From positions 1 through 64,000 of the forward strand of contig NZ_JACKXD010000004.1 in NCBI RefSeq assembly GCF_014212355.1: 64,000 bases of DNA, written 5' to 3'. Below the pieces are notes generated by a model. It did not search any database, was not told where the DNA came from, and was given only the letters and a program-made list of their open reading frames with translations. Origin of the DNA: Halobellus ruber (lineage in GTDB: Archaea; Halobacteriota; Halobacteria; Halobacteriales; Haloferacaceae). The position numbers and the translations under genes were made by a program. The stretch's first letter is position 1; each line of letters opens with the position of its first letter. Positions 34,921-43,815 of this stretch are shown one piece after another.

Positions 34921-36495
34921 GTGACACGAGTTACCGGGCGGACACGGGCCGTCGCCAGCGGCCTCGCGGTCGCCACCGTCGGGTTCCTGCTGACCCGCTC
35001 GGCGACGGCCGCCTCGACCACGGCGGCGTCGGCGACGTTCCTCCTCGGCGACTTCCCGTTCCTGATCGTCGGGCTCTCCCTGTCGGCGTTCGGCGTCGGG
35101 ATCGCGGTGAGCGAGTGGGGACGGGACCACGGCACCACGGTCGCACGGTGGTGTCTGTTCGGCACGGCCGCCACGGGCGCCGCGGTGGCCGTCTCGCTCG
35201 CGGGCGCCGGCGTCCCGATGATGCTCGCCGGTGGAACGACCCTCGGACTCGCGCTGGATCTCGTCCTCACCGGAGCGGTCGGCGGCACCATCACCGGGGT
35301 GCAGGCCTCCCGTCGCCGCGCAAGCGGTCAGGAACTCGCGGAGCGGAACAACCGGCTCACGCTCCTGAACCGGATCCTCCGACACGAGGTGCTCAACGGC
35401 CTCAACGTCGTCCGCGGCTACGCCGAGTTCGTCGGCCGGCCGGACGAAACGGGGTCCGACGACGGCCCGGCGGCCGACGGCGGGGCCACGGCCACCGCCG
35501 ACGCCGCCCGGGCGATCGAACGCAGCGCCGACCGGATCAACGACGCGGCCGACGAACTGACCCGGCTGTCGCGGCCGAGTGGCACGGAACCCGTCGACAT
35601 CGCTGCGGTCCTCGAAGCGTGCGTGGCCGACGCGAGAGCGCGGTATCCGGACGCGGAGATCCGGCTCGTCGACGACACCGGCGGCCCCGAGGTGGTCGCA
35701 ACCCGCCGGGTCGAACACCTCGTCGAACACCTTCTCGCGAACGCCGTCGAACACAACGACGCGGCGACGCCGCGGGTCGAGGTCACTGTCGACTGCGACT
35801 GGGACGAGGTTTCGGTGACCGTCGCCGACGACGGCGGGGGGCTGCCCGACCGGCAGCGCCAAATCCTCCTTGACGGCACGCTTCCGGAGTACGACGACCC
35901 CGGTTCCGGCTTCGGGCTGACCATCGTCCGCCTGCTGGCGCGGGAATCGAACGCCGACCTCGACGTCACGGCCGGCGTCGACGGCGACGGCGTCGGGATC
36001 GAACTCACGTTCCGGCGCCACCGGGCGCCCGACGGGATCCGGGCGGGATCGCTCGACACCGGCGTCCCGACCGGTCCGATCAAGATCGGAGCGGCCGCGG
36101 CGGCGGTCGCGGCGGTCGTGATGGGGATCCCGCTGACGACGCTCCAGGGGTCGATCCCGGTCATCGGCGTGCTCTACGGGTCGCCGTCGCCGGTCGTCGG
36201 GTGGACGGTCCACCTGTTCCACAGCCTGGTGTTCGGGCTGGGGTTCGTGGCGCTGCTCTCGGGGTCGCGGTTGATCCGGTACCGGTCGCGGTCGCTCGCG
36301 ACGGCAGGGTTGGGTGTGGGGTACGGCGTCGCCGTCTGGGTCGTCGCCGCGGGGATCGTGATGCCGGTGTGGCTGCGTGCCCTCGGGGTCCCCACGCCGG
36401 TGCCGAACCTCACCGCGGCCGGACTTGCCGGCCACGCCCTGTGGGGGGCGACGCTCGGTGGGCTGTTCGCGCTCGGCCGGCGCCGGGTGAGCTGA
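34921..36495 (+). CDS. Membrane histidine kinase with extra C-terminal membrane domain
   Basis: This 524-residue protein starts at GTG 34921. About four membrane segments precede the H-box (RHEVLNGLNVVRGYAEF, near residue 155). The HATPase region follows: ANAVEHND, VTVADDGGGLPD and GSGFGLTIVRLL. After it, instead of ending, the protein continues with about four more segments (residues 385-524), starting at IKIGAAAAAVAAVVMGI. A kinase core flanked on both sides by membrane domains is unusual. No response regulator is nearby. Confidence 0.85.
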   Translation: MTRVTGRTRAVASGLAVATVGFLLTRSATAASTTAASATFLLGDFPFLIVGLSLSAFGVGIAVSEWGRDHGTTVARWCLFGTAATGAAVAVSLAGAGVPMMLAGGTTLGLALDLVLTGAVGGTITGVQASRRRASGQELAERNNRLTLLNRILRHEVLNGLNVVRGYAEFVGRPDETGSDDGPAADGGATATADAARAIERSADRINDAADELTRLSRPSGTEPVDIAAVLEACVADARARYPDAEIRLVDDTGGPEVVATRRVEHLVEHLLANAVEHNDAATPRVEVTVDCDWDEVSVTVADDGGGLPDRQRQILLDGTLPEYDDPGSGFGLTIVRLLARESNADLDVTAGVDGDGVGIELTFRRHRAPDGIRAGSLDTGVPTGPIKIGAAAAAVAAVVMGIPLTTLQGSIPVIGVLYGSPSPVVGWTVHLFHSLVFGLGFVALLSGSRLIRYRSRSLATAGLGVGYGVAVWVVAAGIVMPVWLRALGVPTPVPNLTAAGLAGHALWGATLGGLFALGRRRVS

Positions 36496-36631
36496 TCCGG
36501 CGAGCGAGTGGGTTCAAGCGGCGATTCCCGGCCGTACCGGCAATCCAGGAAATATATACCGTCGGGGGTCACACAAAGGGTAACGCGGTATGACGGCCCG
36601 GCGACGCCGGGCTGGCAGCCGGACCCCACCC

Positions 36632-38065
36632 ATGCACACGAACTCACCGGTCTCGAACGTCGTCCTCGTGACGGTCGACTCGCTCAGGGCCGACGCGATC
36701 GGCGTGTACGACGGGGACCGACACACCCCGGTGATGGACGACCTCGCGGCCGAGGGCACCGTCTTCGAGCAGGCCTTCGCCACCGGCAACTGGACCCCCT
36801 TCTCGTTTCCGTCGATCCTCGCCTCGCGGCCGGTGTTCGCCGACACCGGGGAGATCGGCGTTGGGGACGTTCCCACGCTCGCCGGGACGCTCTCCGACGA
36901 CGGCGTCTCGACGGCCGGCTTCAACGCCGCAAACGGATTTCTGACCTCGCATTGGGGCTACGACGAGGGGTTCGACGAGTTCGAGCCGTTCGTCGCCAGC
37001 GTGGGATCCAGCATCTACAGCCGATACCTCGCCACCCACCCGACCGTCGAGGCGTGGCTCCAACTCGCCGCGTCGCCGATCCGCCGGATCCGCTCGCGGC
37101 TCGCGGGCAACGCCGACGACCGGCCCTTCCTGGATACCTCCCGAATGTTCGACGTCGAGAACGCCGCCACCGACTTCCTCGCCGACGCCGAGGAGCCGTT
37201 TTTCCTGTGGCTCCACTATATGGACACCCACACGCCGTACGTTCCGGCCCCGCGGTACATCCGGGAGGTTTCGGACGGGTTTCTCGGCACCCACCGGATG
37301 CTCCACGCCCACACCCGGACCGGGCTGGGGTGGGAGGTCGACGACCGCACCCTCCGGGAGCTCCGGACGCTCTACCAGGCCGCGACCCGCCAGGTCGACG
37401 ACAGCATCGGTCGGGTGCTCGAGTCCCTCGCTGCGAACGGCCACGACGACGAGACCGCGGTCATCCTCGCGGGCGACCACGGCGAGGAGTTCCAGGATCA
37501 CGGCCACCTCGCCCACTACCCGAAGCTCTACGACGAGCTGATCCGGGTTCCGCTGATCGTCGACGTCCCGGGCGTCGACGGCGGCCGGGTAGACGGCCAG
37601 GTCAGCCTGGACGCGATCCCCCCGACGGTGACCGATCTCCTGGACGTCGACGCCCCCGAGGCGTGGCAGGGGTCGTCGCTCGTCCCCGCTGCGGTCGACG
37701 GCACGGCGCCCGCCGGCGACCCGGTCGTCTCGGTGACGGTCCGCGGCGAGGAGGTCACGACACAGCCGATCCCCCGCTCGCTCGACGACGGCGACCTGCT
37801 CGTGAGCGTCCGCGACCGCGAGTGGACCTACATCCGGAACACCGAGACGGGGACCCAGGAGCTGTACCACCGCCCCACCGACCCGGGGCAGACGACGGAC
37901 CGGTCGGTCGAGCCCGACGCGGCGGCCGACGGCGTCGTCGACCGGTACCGCCCGATCGTCGACGCCCACGCGGAGCTGCTTCAGGCGGGCGCTTCGGCGG
38001 CGGACCCCTCTCCCGAGGTCGACGACGACCTCGGCGCTCGCCTCGAGGCGCTCGGCTACCGGTAG
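36632..38065 (+). CDS. Sulfatase family phosphoesterase or sulfatase
   Basis: This 477-residue protein is read from MHTNSPVSNV; an ATG at 36590 adds 14 residues. Alkaline phosphatase/sulfatase superfamily motifs are present: VTVDSLRADAIG, then GNWTPFSFPSIL with a Thr or Ser in the catalytic region, and AGDHGEEFQDHG for the second metal site. No signal peptide is visible. The Cys needed for formylglycine conversion (C-x-P-S-R) is absent, so it may transfer phospho-groups on lipids or glycans. GtrA follows directly. Confidence 0.82.
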   Translation: MHTNSPVSNVVLVTVDSLRADAIGVYDGDRHTPVMDDLAAEGTVFEQAFATGNWTPFSFPSILASRPVFADTGEIGVGDVPTLAGTLSDDGVSTAGFNAANGFLTSHWGYDEGFDEFEPFVASVGSSIYSRYLATHPTVEAWLQLAASPIRRIRSRLAGNADDRPFLDTSRMFDVENAATDFLADAEEPFFLWLHYMDTHTPYVPAPRYIREVSDGFLGTHRMLHAHTRTGLGWEVDDRTLRELRTLYQAATRQVDDSIGRVLESLAANGHDDETAVILAGDHGEEFQDHGHLAHYPKLYDELIRVPLIVDVPGVDGGRVDGQVSLDAIPPTVTDLLDVDAPEAWQGSSLVPAAVDGTAPAGDPVVSVTVRGEEVTTQPIPRSLDDGDLLVSVRDREWTYIRNTETGTQELYHRPTDPGQTTDRSVEPDAAADGVVDRYRPIVDAHAELLQAGASAADPSPEVDDDLGARLEALGYR

Positions 38066-38575
38066 ATGCTGCGGCGCTTCCTGCGTAACCTCCACTCCGG
38101 GCCGCTGGCGCTCCAGCTTCGCCGGTTCGTCATCGTCGGCGCGTTCACCGCGGGGATCCAGCAGGTGCTGCTGTGGGTCTTCATCAACATCCTGGGGCTG
38201 TTTTACCTCCTCGCGGCGCTTTTCGCGATCGAGATCACGATCATCCTGTCGTACGTCCTCAACAACGCCTGGACGTTTCAGGTGACGCGGAACACCGGCA
38301 CCGTCGAGTACCTCGTGGGGCTCCTCAAGACGAACGTGGTCCGCGGGACCGCGATCCCGATCCAACTCGGGATCCTCTACGCCCTCGTGGAGTCCGGGGC
38401 GTTCGACCCGCTGGCGGCGGGCGCCGAGGCGGTCGAGCTGTCGGCGTTCGGGGTGATCAAGCCGTTGGTGGCGAGCGTCGGCCCGATCGAGCCGTTGCTG
38501 GCGAACGCCGTTGCGATCGTAGTGAGCGGGATCTACCGGTACGTGCTCGACGCGAAGTGGACGTGGGGACAGTAA
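38066..38575 (+). CDS. GtrA-like membrane protein
   Basis: This 169-residue protein has four membrane segments (FVIVGAFTAGIQQVL, LLAALFAIEITIILSYV, IPIQLGILYALV and LLANAVAIVVSGIYRYVLD). GtrA proteins are thought to flip polyprenyl-linked sugars across the membrane for glycosylation of lipids or glycans. The ATG directly follows the sulfatase stop, so the two genes form one transcript and may act on the same glycoconjugate. Confidence 0.85.
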   Translation: MLRRFLRNLHSGPLALQLRRFVIVGAFTAGIQQVLLWVFINILGLFYLLAALFAIEITIILSYVLNNAWTFQVTRNTGTVEYLVGLLKTNVVRGTAIPIQLGILYALVESGAFDPLAAGAEAVELSAFGVIKPLVASVGPIEPLLANAVAIVVSGIYRYVLDAKWTWGQ

Positions 38576-38628
38576 GACGAGTGTTACTTGCGTATAGGCA
38601 CGACAAGCGGGAGTGAGGCAGAGACGAT

Positions 38629-38750
38629 CCCGGAAGCCCCCGCGCTCTCGACTTCCGGGACTCGCTGCGCGCTTCGTCGCTCACTACGTTCGCTCCTCAG
38701 TGCTTGCGTCGTCCGGGTTCGTCGAGAGCGCGGCCCCTTCCAGTCCCACC
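38629..38750. repeat. Palindromic intergenic element
   Basis: The 13-base inverted repeat CCGCGCTCTCGAC and GTCGAGAGCGCGG (38640-38652 and 38721-38733) encloses a G+C-rich loop with further short stems. The element ends with GGCCCCTTCCAGTCCCACCC. I remember many similar elements in haloarchaeal genomes but cannot verify it here. No ORF is supported. Confidence 0.6.
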
Positions 38751-38846
38751 CGCCGACGGTTCTTCGGTCAGCACTCGCTCGCCGAAACTCGGTTGTCGCT
38801 TACGTCCGGGGCCGGAACGCCAGCGCACGATCCGACCTGATTCGGC

Positions 38847-40136
38847 TTACGTTCCGTGGCTCCAACTGTCCAGGTACTCCGCCTGTTCGTCGGTCAGGGC
38901 GTCGATCTCGACGCCCTCGGCGTCGAGTTTGATCTCGGCGACCTCGCGGTCGAGGTCGTCGGGGACGTCGTGGACGCCGGCCTCGTACTCCTCGCCGCGC
39001 TTGACGAGTTCGCGGACGCAGACCGCCTGGATCCCGAACGACTGGTCCATCACCTCCGCGGGGTGACCCAGCGCGATCGGCGACGCGAGGTTGACGAGCC
39101 GACCTTCCGCGAGGACGTTCAGCCGGCGGCCGTCCGCCATCTCGTAGGCGCGGACGCCGTCGCGGGCCTCGTACTCGTCGACTGCGAGCTCCGAGAGCGC
39201 GTCGAGGTCGATCTCGACGTCGAAGTGCCCCGCGTTCGCGAGTAGGACCCCGTCCTGCATCGCCTCGAAGTCCTCGCGGGTGATGACGTCGCGGTTGCCC
39301 GTCGTCGTGACGAACACGTCGCCGACCTCGGCGGCCTCCGCCATCGGCAGCACGTCGTAGCCCTCCATGTGCGCCTCCAGGGCGCGGCGGGGTTCGACCT
39401 CGGTGACGATCACGTTCGCGTTCTGACCGGCGGCCTTCTTCGCGACGCCCTTCCCGCAGTTGCCGTAGCCCGCGACGACGACGTTCTTGCCGGCATACGA
39501 GAGGTTCGTCGTCATCGCGATCGTGGCCAGGGCGGACTCGCCGGTGCCGTGGACGTTGTCGAACAGCCGCTTCATCGGGGTGTCGTTGACCGCAAAGACG
39601 GGATAGTTCAGCTCGCCGTCGTCGTCCATCGCCCGCAGGCGGTGGACCCCGGTGGTCGTCTCCTCGGCGCCGCCGACGATGGTGTCGATCAGGTCGGGGT
39701 GGTCCTCGTGGATCGCGTACACCATGTCCATCCCGTCGTCGACGGTGATCGTCGGCTCGTGGCTCACGACCGCCTCGATCGCGGCGTAGTAGTCGTCCTC
39801 GCCGACCCCGCGCTTCGCGTAGGAGGTGATCGACTCGTGGGCGTCTAAGGCGGCGCTCACGTCGTCGTGGGTCGAAAGCGGGTTACAGCCGGTGATCGCG
39901 ACCTCCGCGCCGCCGAGCGCGAGCAGTTCGACCAGGTTCGCGGTCTTGGCCTCGACGTGCATCGCCATCCCGATCGTCTGGCCGGCGAGTGGTTCCGTCT
40001 CGGCGAACTGTTCGCGGAGCTCCCGGAGGATCGGCATGTGCTGCAGCGCCCAGTCCATCTTGCGGCGGCCCTCCTCCCGGGCGGCCGCGGCGTCGTCGAG
40101 CTGCTCCCCGATCGGCGGGTACGACTGCATACTCAT
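38847..40136 (-). CDS. ahcY: Adenosylhomocysteinase
   Basis: This 429-residue enzyme hydrolyses S-adenosylhomocysteine to homocysteine and adenosine, clearing the product of methyltransferases. The NAD site is seen in VVVAGYGNCGKGVA, and the family blocks NVHGTGES, NAGHFDVEID and EARDGVRAYEMADGR are present. The length equals that of bacterial and archaeal homologues. A Met two codons later could also start the protein. Confidence 0.95.
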   Translation of the reverse strand: MSMQSYPPIGEQLDDAAAAREEGRRKMDWALQHMPILRELREQFAETEPLAGQTIGMAMHVEAKTANLVELLALGGAEVAITGCNPLSTHDDVSAALDAHESITSYAKRGVGEDDYYAAIEAVVSHEPTITVDDGMDMVYAIHEDHPDLIDTIVGGAEETTTGVHRLRAMDDDGELNYPVFAVNDTPMKRLFDNVHGTGESALATIAMTTNLSYAGKNVVVAGYGNCGKGVAKKAAGQNANVIVTEVEPRRALEAHMEGYDVLPMAEAAEVGDVFVTTTGNRDVITREDFEAMQDGVLLANAGHFDVEIDLDALSELAVDEYEARDGVRAYEMADGRRLNVLAEGRLVNLASPIALGHPAEVMDQSFGIQAVCVRELVKRGEEYEAGVHDVPDDLDREVAEIKLDAEGVEIDALTDEQAEYLDSWSHGT

Positions 40137-40228
40137 ACCGTTTCCTTACCGGAGGCGGGGCAAAACGCTACCGACACGGGGCCGTCACGTTAGCGACGGC
40201 GACCCGGCTGCATCCGCTCTCGGTTCCG

Positions 40229-41119
40229 TCACTCCCCGTCGCGGAGCGCCTGGTACGTCGACCGCAACGTCACCGGCGTCACGTCCGCGACGTCGGCGGC
40301 CTCGCGCTGGGTCACCCCGCAGTCGACGTCGCGGCCGGCGGTGTACAGACACGCCGCGGCGACGCCGCTGGGGTTCCGGCCCGCCGAAATCCCGCGGTCG
40401 GCGGCCTCCGCGACGTACTCGCGGGCCCGGCGTTCGACCTCCTCAGTGAGACCGAGCCGGGAGGCGAACCGGGGCAGGTACTCCGCGGGATCGATCGGGC
40501 CGACCGGCAGCCCGAGGTCGCGGTTGATCGCGTCGTAGGCGGCGGTCTGTTCGTCGCGGGTCGCCTTCGCGGCGTCGGCGACCTCGCCGACCGTCCGGGA
40601 GACGCCCGCGACCCGGCAAGCCGCGTACACGCAGGCCGCAGCGAAGCCTTCGAGCGAACGGCCGCGGAGCAGGTCCTCCGACTGCGCGGAGTCGAACAGC
40701 GAACACGCGTGGTCGCGAATCCGGTCCGGCAGCGACAGCGCACCCGTGAGTCGCCGGATCTCGGTGAACGCGTACACCTGGTTGCGGTCGCGTTTGGTGG
40801 CGATCCGCGCACGATTATGCTGGCGGCGCATCCGGGCGAGTCGCTTCCGCTTTCGCCCTTTCACTCGCGTCGAACGGCCGATCTCCGTGGAGAGTCCCTT
40901 GTCGTGTCGGGAGCGCGTCAGCGGCGCGCCCGTGCGTTTCGGGTCCGTGTCGTCGTCCGCAAAGGAGCGCCACTCCGGGCCGTGGTCGATGTGGTCCGAA
41001 GAGATGACCAGCCCGCAGTCGCCGCAGACGGTTTCGCCGCTCCCGCTTTCGGGGCGGCCCCCGCACTCGGGGCAGGCGTTCGTCGCGGTGTGCGCCTCGG
41101 CAGTGGGTGCTTCGCTCAT
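40229..41119 (-). CDS. tfb: Transcription initiation factor TFB
   Basis: This 296-residue protein has an N-terminal zinc ribbon (CPECGG ... CGDCG), a B-reader/linker, and two cyclin-like repeats (about residues 105-195 and 205-290). TFB recruits RNA polymerase to TATA-bound TBP. Haloarchaea carry several paralogues, and which one this is cannot be told. The promoter is divergent from the gene at 41281 and includes a TATA-like AATATTTAAAG and a perfect 23-bp palindrome. Confidence 0.92.
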   Translation of the reverse strand: MSEAPTAEAHTATNACPECGGRPESGSGETVCGDCGLVISSDHIDHGPEWRSFADDDTDPKRTGAPLTRSRHDKGLSTEIGRSTRVKGRKRKRLARMRRQHNRARIATKRDRNQVYAFTEIRRLTGALSLPDRIRDHACSLFDSAQSEDLLRGRSLEGFAAACVYAACRVAGVSRTVGEVADAAKATRDEQTAAYDAINRDLGLPVGPIDPAEYLPRFASRLGLTEEVERRAREYVAEAADRGISAGRNPSGVAAACLYTAGRDVDCGVTQREAADVADVTPVTLRSTYQALRDGE

Positions 41120-41144
41120 CACATTCGAGAATTGGTCGCGATGG

Positions 41145-41154
41145 AATATTTAAA
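41145..41154 (-). promoter_or_regulatory. TATA box of tfb
   Basis: CTTTAAATATT on the minus strand lies about 26-36 bases before the tfb start codon, as expected for a leaderless transcript. Confidence 0.6.
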
Positions 41155-41196
41155 GACGGGAGAAAACGGCGTCAGATCCGCTCTCCAACCGAGTAA

Positions 41197-41219
41197 AACC
41201 TACCGGTAACCGGTAGGTT
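41197..41219. promoter_or_regulatory. Perfect 23-bp palindrome, probable operator
   Basis: AACCTACCGGT, a central A and ACCGGTAGGTT make a perfect inverted repeat of 11 bases each side. It lies between divergent tfb and the DUF gene at 41281, 62 bases before that gene. This is the best operator candidate in the window. Confidence 0.65.
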
Positions 41220-41280
41220 GCTGCACTTCCCAGTATCAGAACCGAAAATTGATGTACCGTCGCCCGGTCATACTCGCCCG

Positions 41281-41799
41281 ATGGGGTTATCGGAGATCGC
41301 TGCGGGCGTCGAGTCGACGACAGAACAGGTCGAGCGGGGGGTCGCTACCGTCGACGACACCGGGGTCGACCTCGATCGCCGCCTCCGGGAGCACGAGGCG
41401 GACCTCCCGTGTACGGCCGCCGCGGCGTCGACGGTGATCGAGGAGTTCCGGTCGGGGGCCGACGCGGGAGCGGCCGGCGAATCCGCGGCGCTCGCGCCGG
41501 TGACGGCCGCGAAGCTCCTGCATCGATGTGGATTCGAGGGGCTCACGCCGCTGTCGCCGACCGCGCGGCGCGTGCTCCGCGACTGGCTCGACGGCCGGAT
41601 CGCCCGAACCGAGGCCCTGGAGCTGACGGGTGCCACCGACGCGGAGTTCGCACTGGCGGCGTACGTCGAAACCCACGATCCGATCCCCGAACTCGAGGCG
41701 GCGGTCCGCCGCGAGGCCACCGAACCCATCGCCGGCGACGCGGCCGTCTCGAAGCGAGACGCCCTCGCCGAGACGATGAACGGGATCGGAGACCTGTAG
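41281..41799 (+). CDS. Conserved hypothetical protein, DUF7858-like
   Basis: This 172-residue protein starts at MGLSEIAAGVES. It is alpha-helical, Ala-rich and acidic, with a Cys in the LLHRCGFEGLTPLSP region and the C-terminal block ISKRDALAETMNG-like (VSKRDALAETMNGIGDL). No metal site, signal or membrane segment is seen. I recall similar genes in many haloarchaea as a conserved DUF. The 23-bp palindrome upstream suggests specific regulation. Confidence 0.72.
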   Translation: MGLSEIAAGVESTTEQVERGVATVDDTGVDLDRRLREHEADLPCTAAAASTVIEEFRSGADAGAAGESAALAPVTAAKLLHRCGFEGLTPLSPTARRVLRDWLDGRIARTEALELTGATDAEFALAAYVETHDPIPELEAAVRREATEPIAGDAAVSKRDALAETMNGIGDL

Positions 41800-41826
41800 C
41801 CGCTCGATCCCCCCGCGTCCCTTGTT

Positions 41827-42618
41827 TTACCGGCCCACGTACTCCCCGACCGCCCCGAGCAGTCCCCCGTCGTCGTCCGGTTTCCGGAGTTCCTGCCCCG
41901 TCACTGCGGCGGCGACCCGCTCGATGGCGGCCCCGAACGAACCGCCGCCGAGACACGCCGGCGCCGACGCCACGTCGTCGGCGTCGGTCGCGGGGACCGC
42001 GATGTCGGCGGTCTCCAACTCCCCCCGTGTCGACACCACGAGCGACGCCCCGCTCCCCACGTCGGCGAGACGCTCGTGGCACTGCTGGACGCCCTCTGTA
42101 CCCCTGGGGGTCGCGGGCGCGACCACGGCCACGGTGTCGGCGGCGTTCACCGCCGCGACCGCCTGGTTCGCGGCGATCGGCGGCACGTCCACGAGCACGT
42201 GGTCGAACCGCCCGGCTGCGGTTCCGACGAGCGACTCGAAGCGCTCGGCGGCGGCGGGTGACTTCGCCCGTGCCAGCCGCGTAAAGGGCGCGTGGGCCGG
42301 ACAGACGGCGACCTCGCCGGCGACGTCGCCGGCGTCGAACTCGTAGAGCGCCGCGGCGAGGTCGGCGGCGCGTCCGCCGTTGCTGCCTCCGGTGTCGACG
42401 AGGAGTTGGGTGACGTCCGGATCGATCCGGCCCGCAACGTAGTCCGCGAGCCCTTGCGTCGCGAACGCGGCGTCGAGAACGGCGACCGATCGCCCGTCGG
42501 CCGCGAGCGCCGCCGCCGTTTCCACGACCGTTCGCGTCGTCCCCGCGCCGCCGGTCGCGCCCACGAACGCCGCGACGGTCGATCGCCCCGTTCCCGACTG
42601 GTTCGGCGTCTCCGACAT
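41827..42618 (-). CDS. ParA/MinD-family ATPase lacking the Walker A lysine
   Basis: This 263-residue protein has the overall SIMIBI fold: an FVGATGGAGTTRT P-loop, then VAVLDAAFATQG, HVLVDVPP for switch II and VVAPATP. Normal ParA/MinD proteins have a deviant Walker A (GKGGxGKT) with two lysines; here both are replaced (ATGGAGTTR). It may bind nucleotide weakly or serve as a non-catalytic partner. It is converged on by the DUF gene, and lies upstream of a HIT protein gene on the same strand. Confidence 0.75.
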   Translation of the reverse strand: MSETPNQSGTGRSTVAAFVGATGGAGTTRTVVETAAALAADGRSVAVLDAAFATQGLADYVAGRIDPDVTQLLVDTGGSNGGRAADLAAALYEFDAGDVAGEVAVCPAHAPFTRLARAKSPAAAERFESLVGTAAGRFDHVLVDVPPIAANQAVAAVNAADTVAVVAPATPRGTEGVQQCHERLADVGSGASLVVSTRGELETADIAVPATDADDVASAPACLGGGSFGAAIERVAAAVTGQELRKPDDDGGLLGAVGEYVGR

Positions 42619-42681
42619 ACGCGAGGTGGCCGCGTCCTCGGATTTAAAAAGCGCGATCGCGGCAGGGTCGTCGTCGGGCCG

Positions 42682-43107
42682 TCACTCCCCGCCGATCGCG
42701 GCCGCGATGTCGTCGAGTTCGTCCTCGGAGAGGTCCGGCCGACTGCCGGCGACGGCGTGGATCGGGCCGCCGCCGTCGCCCTCGAACCGCGGGACGATGT
42801 GGACGTGGGCGTGCGGCACCTCCTGGCCGGCCGCCGACCCGTCGTTGACGCCGACCGTGGTCGCGTCGGCGTCGACCGCCGCTTCGATCCGCGGGACGAG
42901 CTCCTGGACCGCAGCCCACACGTCTGCGGCCTCGTCGGCGGGGATGTCGCCCAACCGCTCGTGGGGTTCCTTCGGGACGACGAGGGTGTGGCCGGGCGCG
43001 AGCGGGTTGGCGTCGAGGAACGCCGCGACCGTCTCGGTCTCGTGGACGATGCGGGCCGGGATGTCGCCGGCGATGATCTGCTCGAAGATGGTCGGGTCCT
43101 CGCTCAT
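42682..43107 (-). CDS. HIT-family nucleotide hydrolase or transferase
   Basis: This 141-residue protein starts at MSEDPTIFEQ. The His triad motif HAHVHIVP is intact at about residues 105-112. HIT enzymes hydrolyse nucleotide phosphoramidates or dinucleoside polyphosphates. The NPLAPGHTLVVPKE block is typical of the HINT branch. It is followed on the same strand by other genes and has its own small gap. Confidence 0.9.
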   Translation of the reverse strand: MSEDPTIFEQIIAGDIPARIVHETETVAAFLDANPLAPGHTLVVPKEPHERLGDIPADEAADVWAAVQELVPRIEAAVDADATTVGVNDGSAAGQEVPHAHVHIVPRFEGDGGGPIHAVAGSRPDLSEDELDDIAAAIGGE

Positions 43108-43152
43108 ACGCGAAGGAAGGGACGAATCGCGCAAGTAAGTTCGGGTCGCTCC

Positions 43153-43791
43153 TCATACCGATTGCTCGTCGACAGCCGCTTCGATCGCGTCGCATACGGC
43201 CCCGCGGTACTCGGCGGCGGTGTACCCGAGGCGTGACCGCCACACGTCCTGATACGAGGGGTGAAGCACTGGCAGGAGCGTGGCGTCGACAACGTCCATC
43301 CCGATCGGTTCCAGCACCCGATCGAGGAACCCCTCGAGGTCCCGGCCGTCGAGCGCGAGCAGCGAGACCGTGGCGTGTCGCCCGGTCGCGACGACCGCCG
43401 CGGGTTCGACGGTCTCCAGTTCGGTCCGGAGGTGCGTCCGGCAGTTCGCTCGCTCCCCGGGCGTGGGCTCGCGGTTCGATCCCTCGCCGTCGCAGGGGAA
43501 ACACTTCACCGCGTTCGTGACGTACGCGTCGGGGTGGCCCGCCGCCGCGAGCAGGTCGCGGATCCGCCGGCCGGAGTGGCGCGCGGTGTAGGCCTTCCCG
43601 GTCCAGTTGCCGCCGCGCCACCGGTCGGCGTCGGGGTTCCCCGCCCCCGGGGCTTCACCGACCGCCAGCACGTCAGCGTCGCGGTCGCCGGTGCCCCACG
43701 AGATCCGCTCGCGACAGGCGACGAGGTCTGGACACCGCGAGCACCCGGGTTCGAGCACGTGGCTGCGGTCGGGAAACGGCGGGTCGCTCAT
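43153..43791 (-). CDS. udg: Uracil-DNA glycosylase, 4Fe-4S type (family 4/5-like)
   Basis: This 212-residue protein has the cluster cysteines GCSRC near the N-terminus and two more in CFPC and NCR. Motif A is GEAPGAGNPDADRW and the closing motif is LHPSY. The enzyme removes uracil from deaminated cytosines. The His in HPSY-like position and the Glu of motif A match family 4. It is in a minus-strand group with prs and the HIT gene. Confidence 0.88.
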   Translation of the reverse strand: MSDPPFPDRSHVLEPGCSRCPDLVACRERISWGTGDRDADVLAVGEAPGAGNPDADRWRGGNWTGKAYTARHSGRRIRDLLAAAGHPDAYVTNAVKCFPCDGEGSNREPTPGERANCRTHLRTELETVEPAAVVATGRHATVSLLALDGRDLEGFLDRVLEPIGMDVVDATLLPVLHPSYQDVWRSRLGYTAAEYRGAVCDAIEAAVDEQSV

Positions 43792-43815
43792 TCGGGATGT
43801 GGCTCCACGGACGGG

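Noticed and set aside
34891-36435. A 514-codon minus-strand frame opposite the histidine kinase
   Set aside because: It is arginine-rich and contains no domain, while the kinase motifs on the plus strand are clear.
36632-38065. Calling the gene an arylsulfatase with formylglycine
   Set aside because: The C/S-x-P-x-R activation motif is not present in the expected region; only the wider superfamily is supported.
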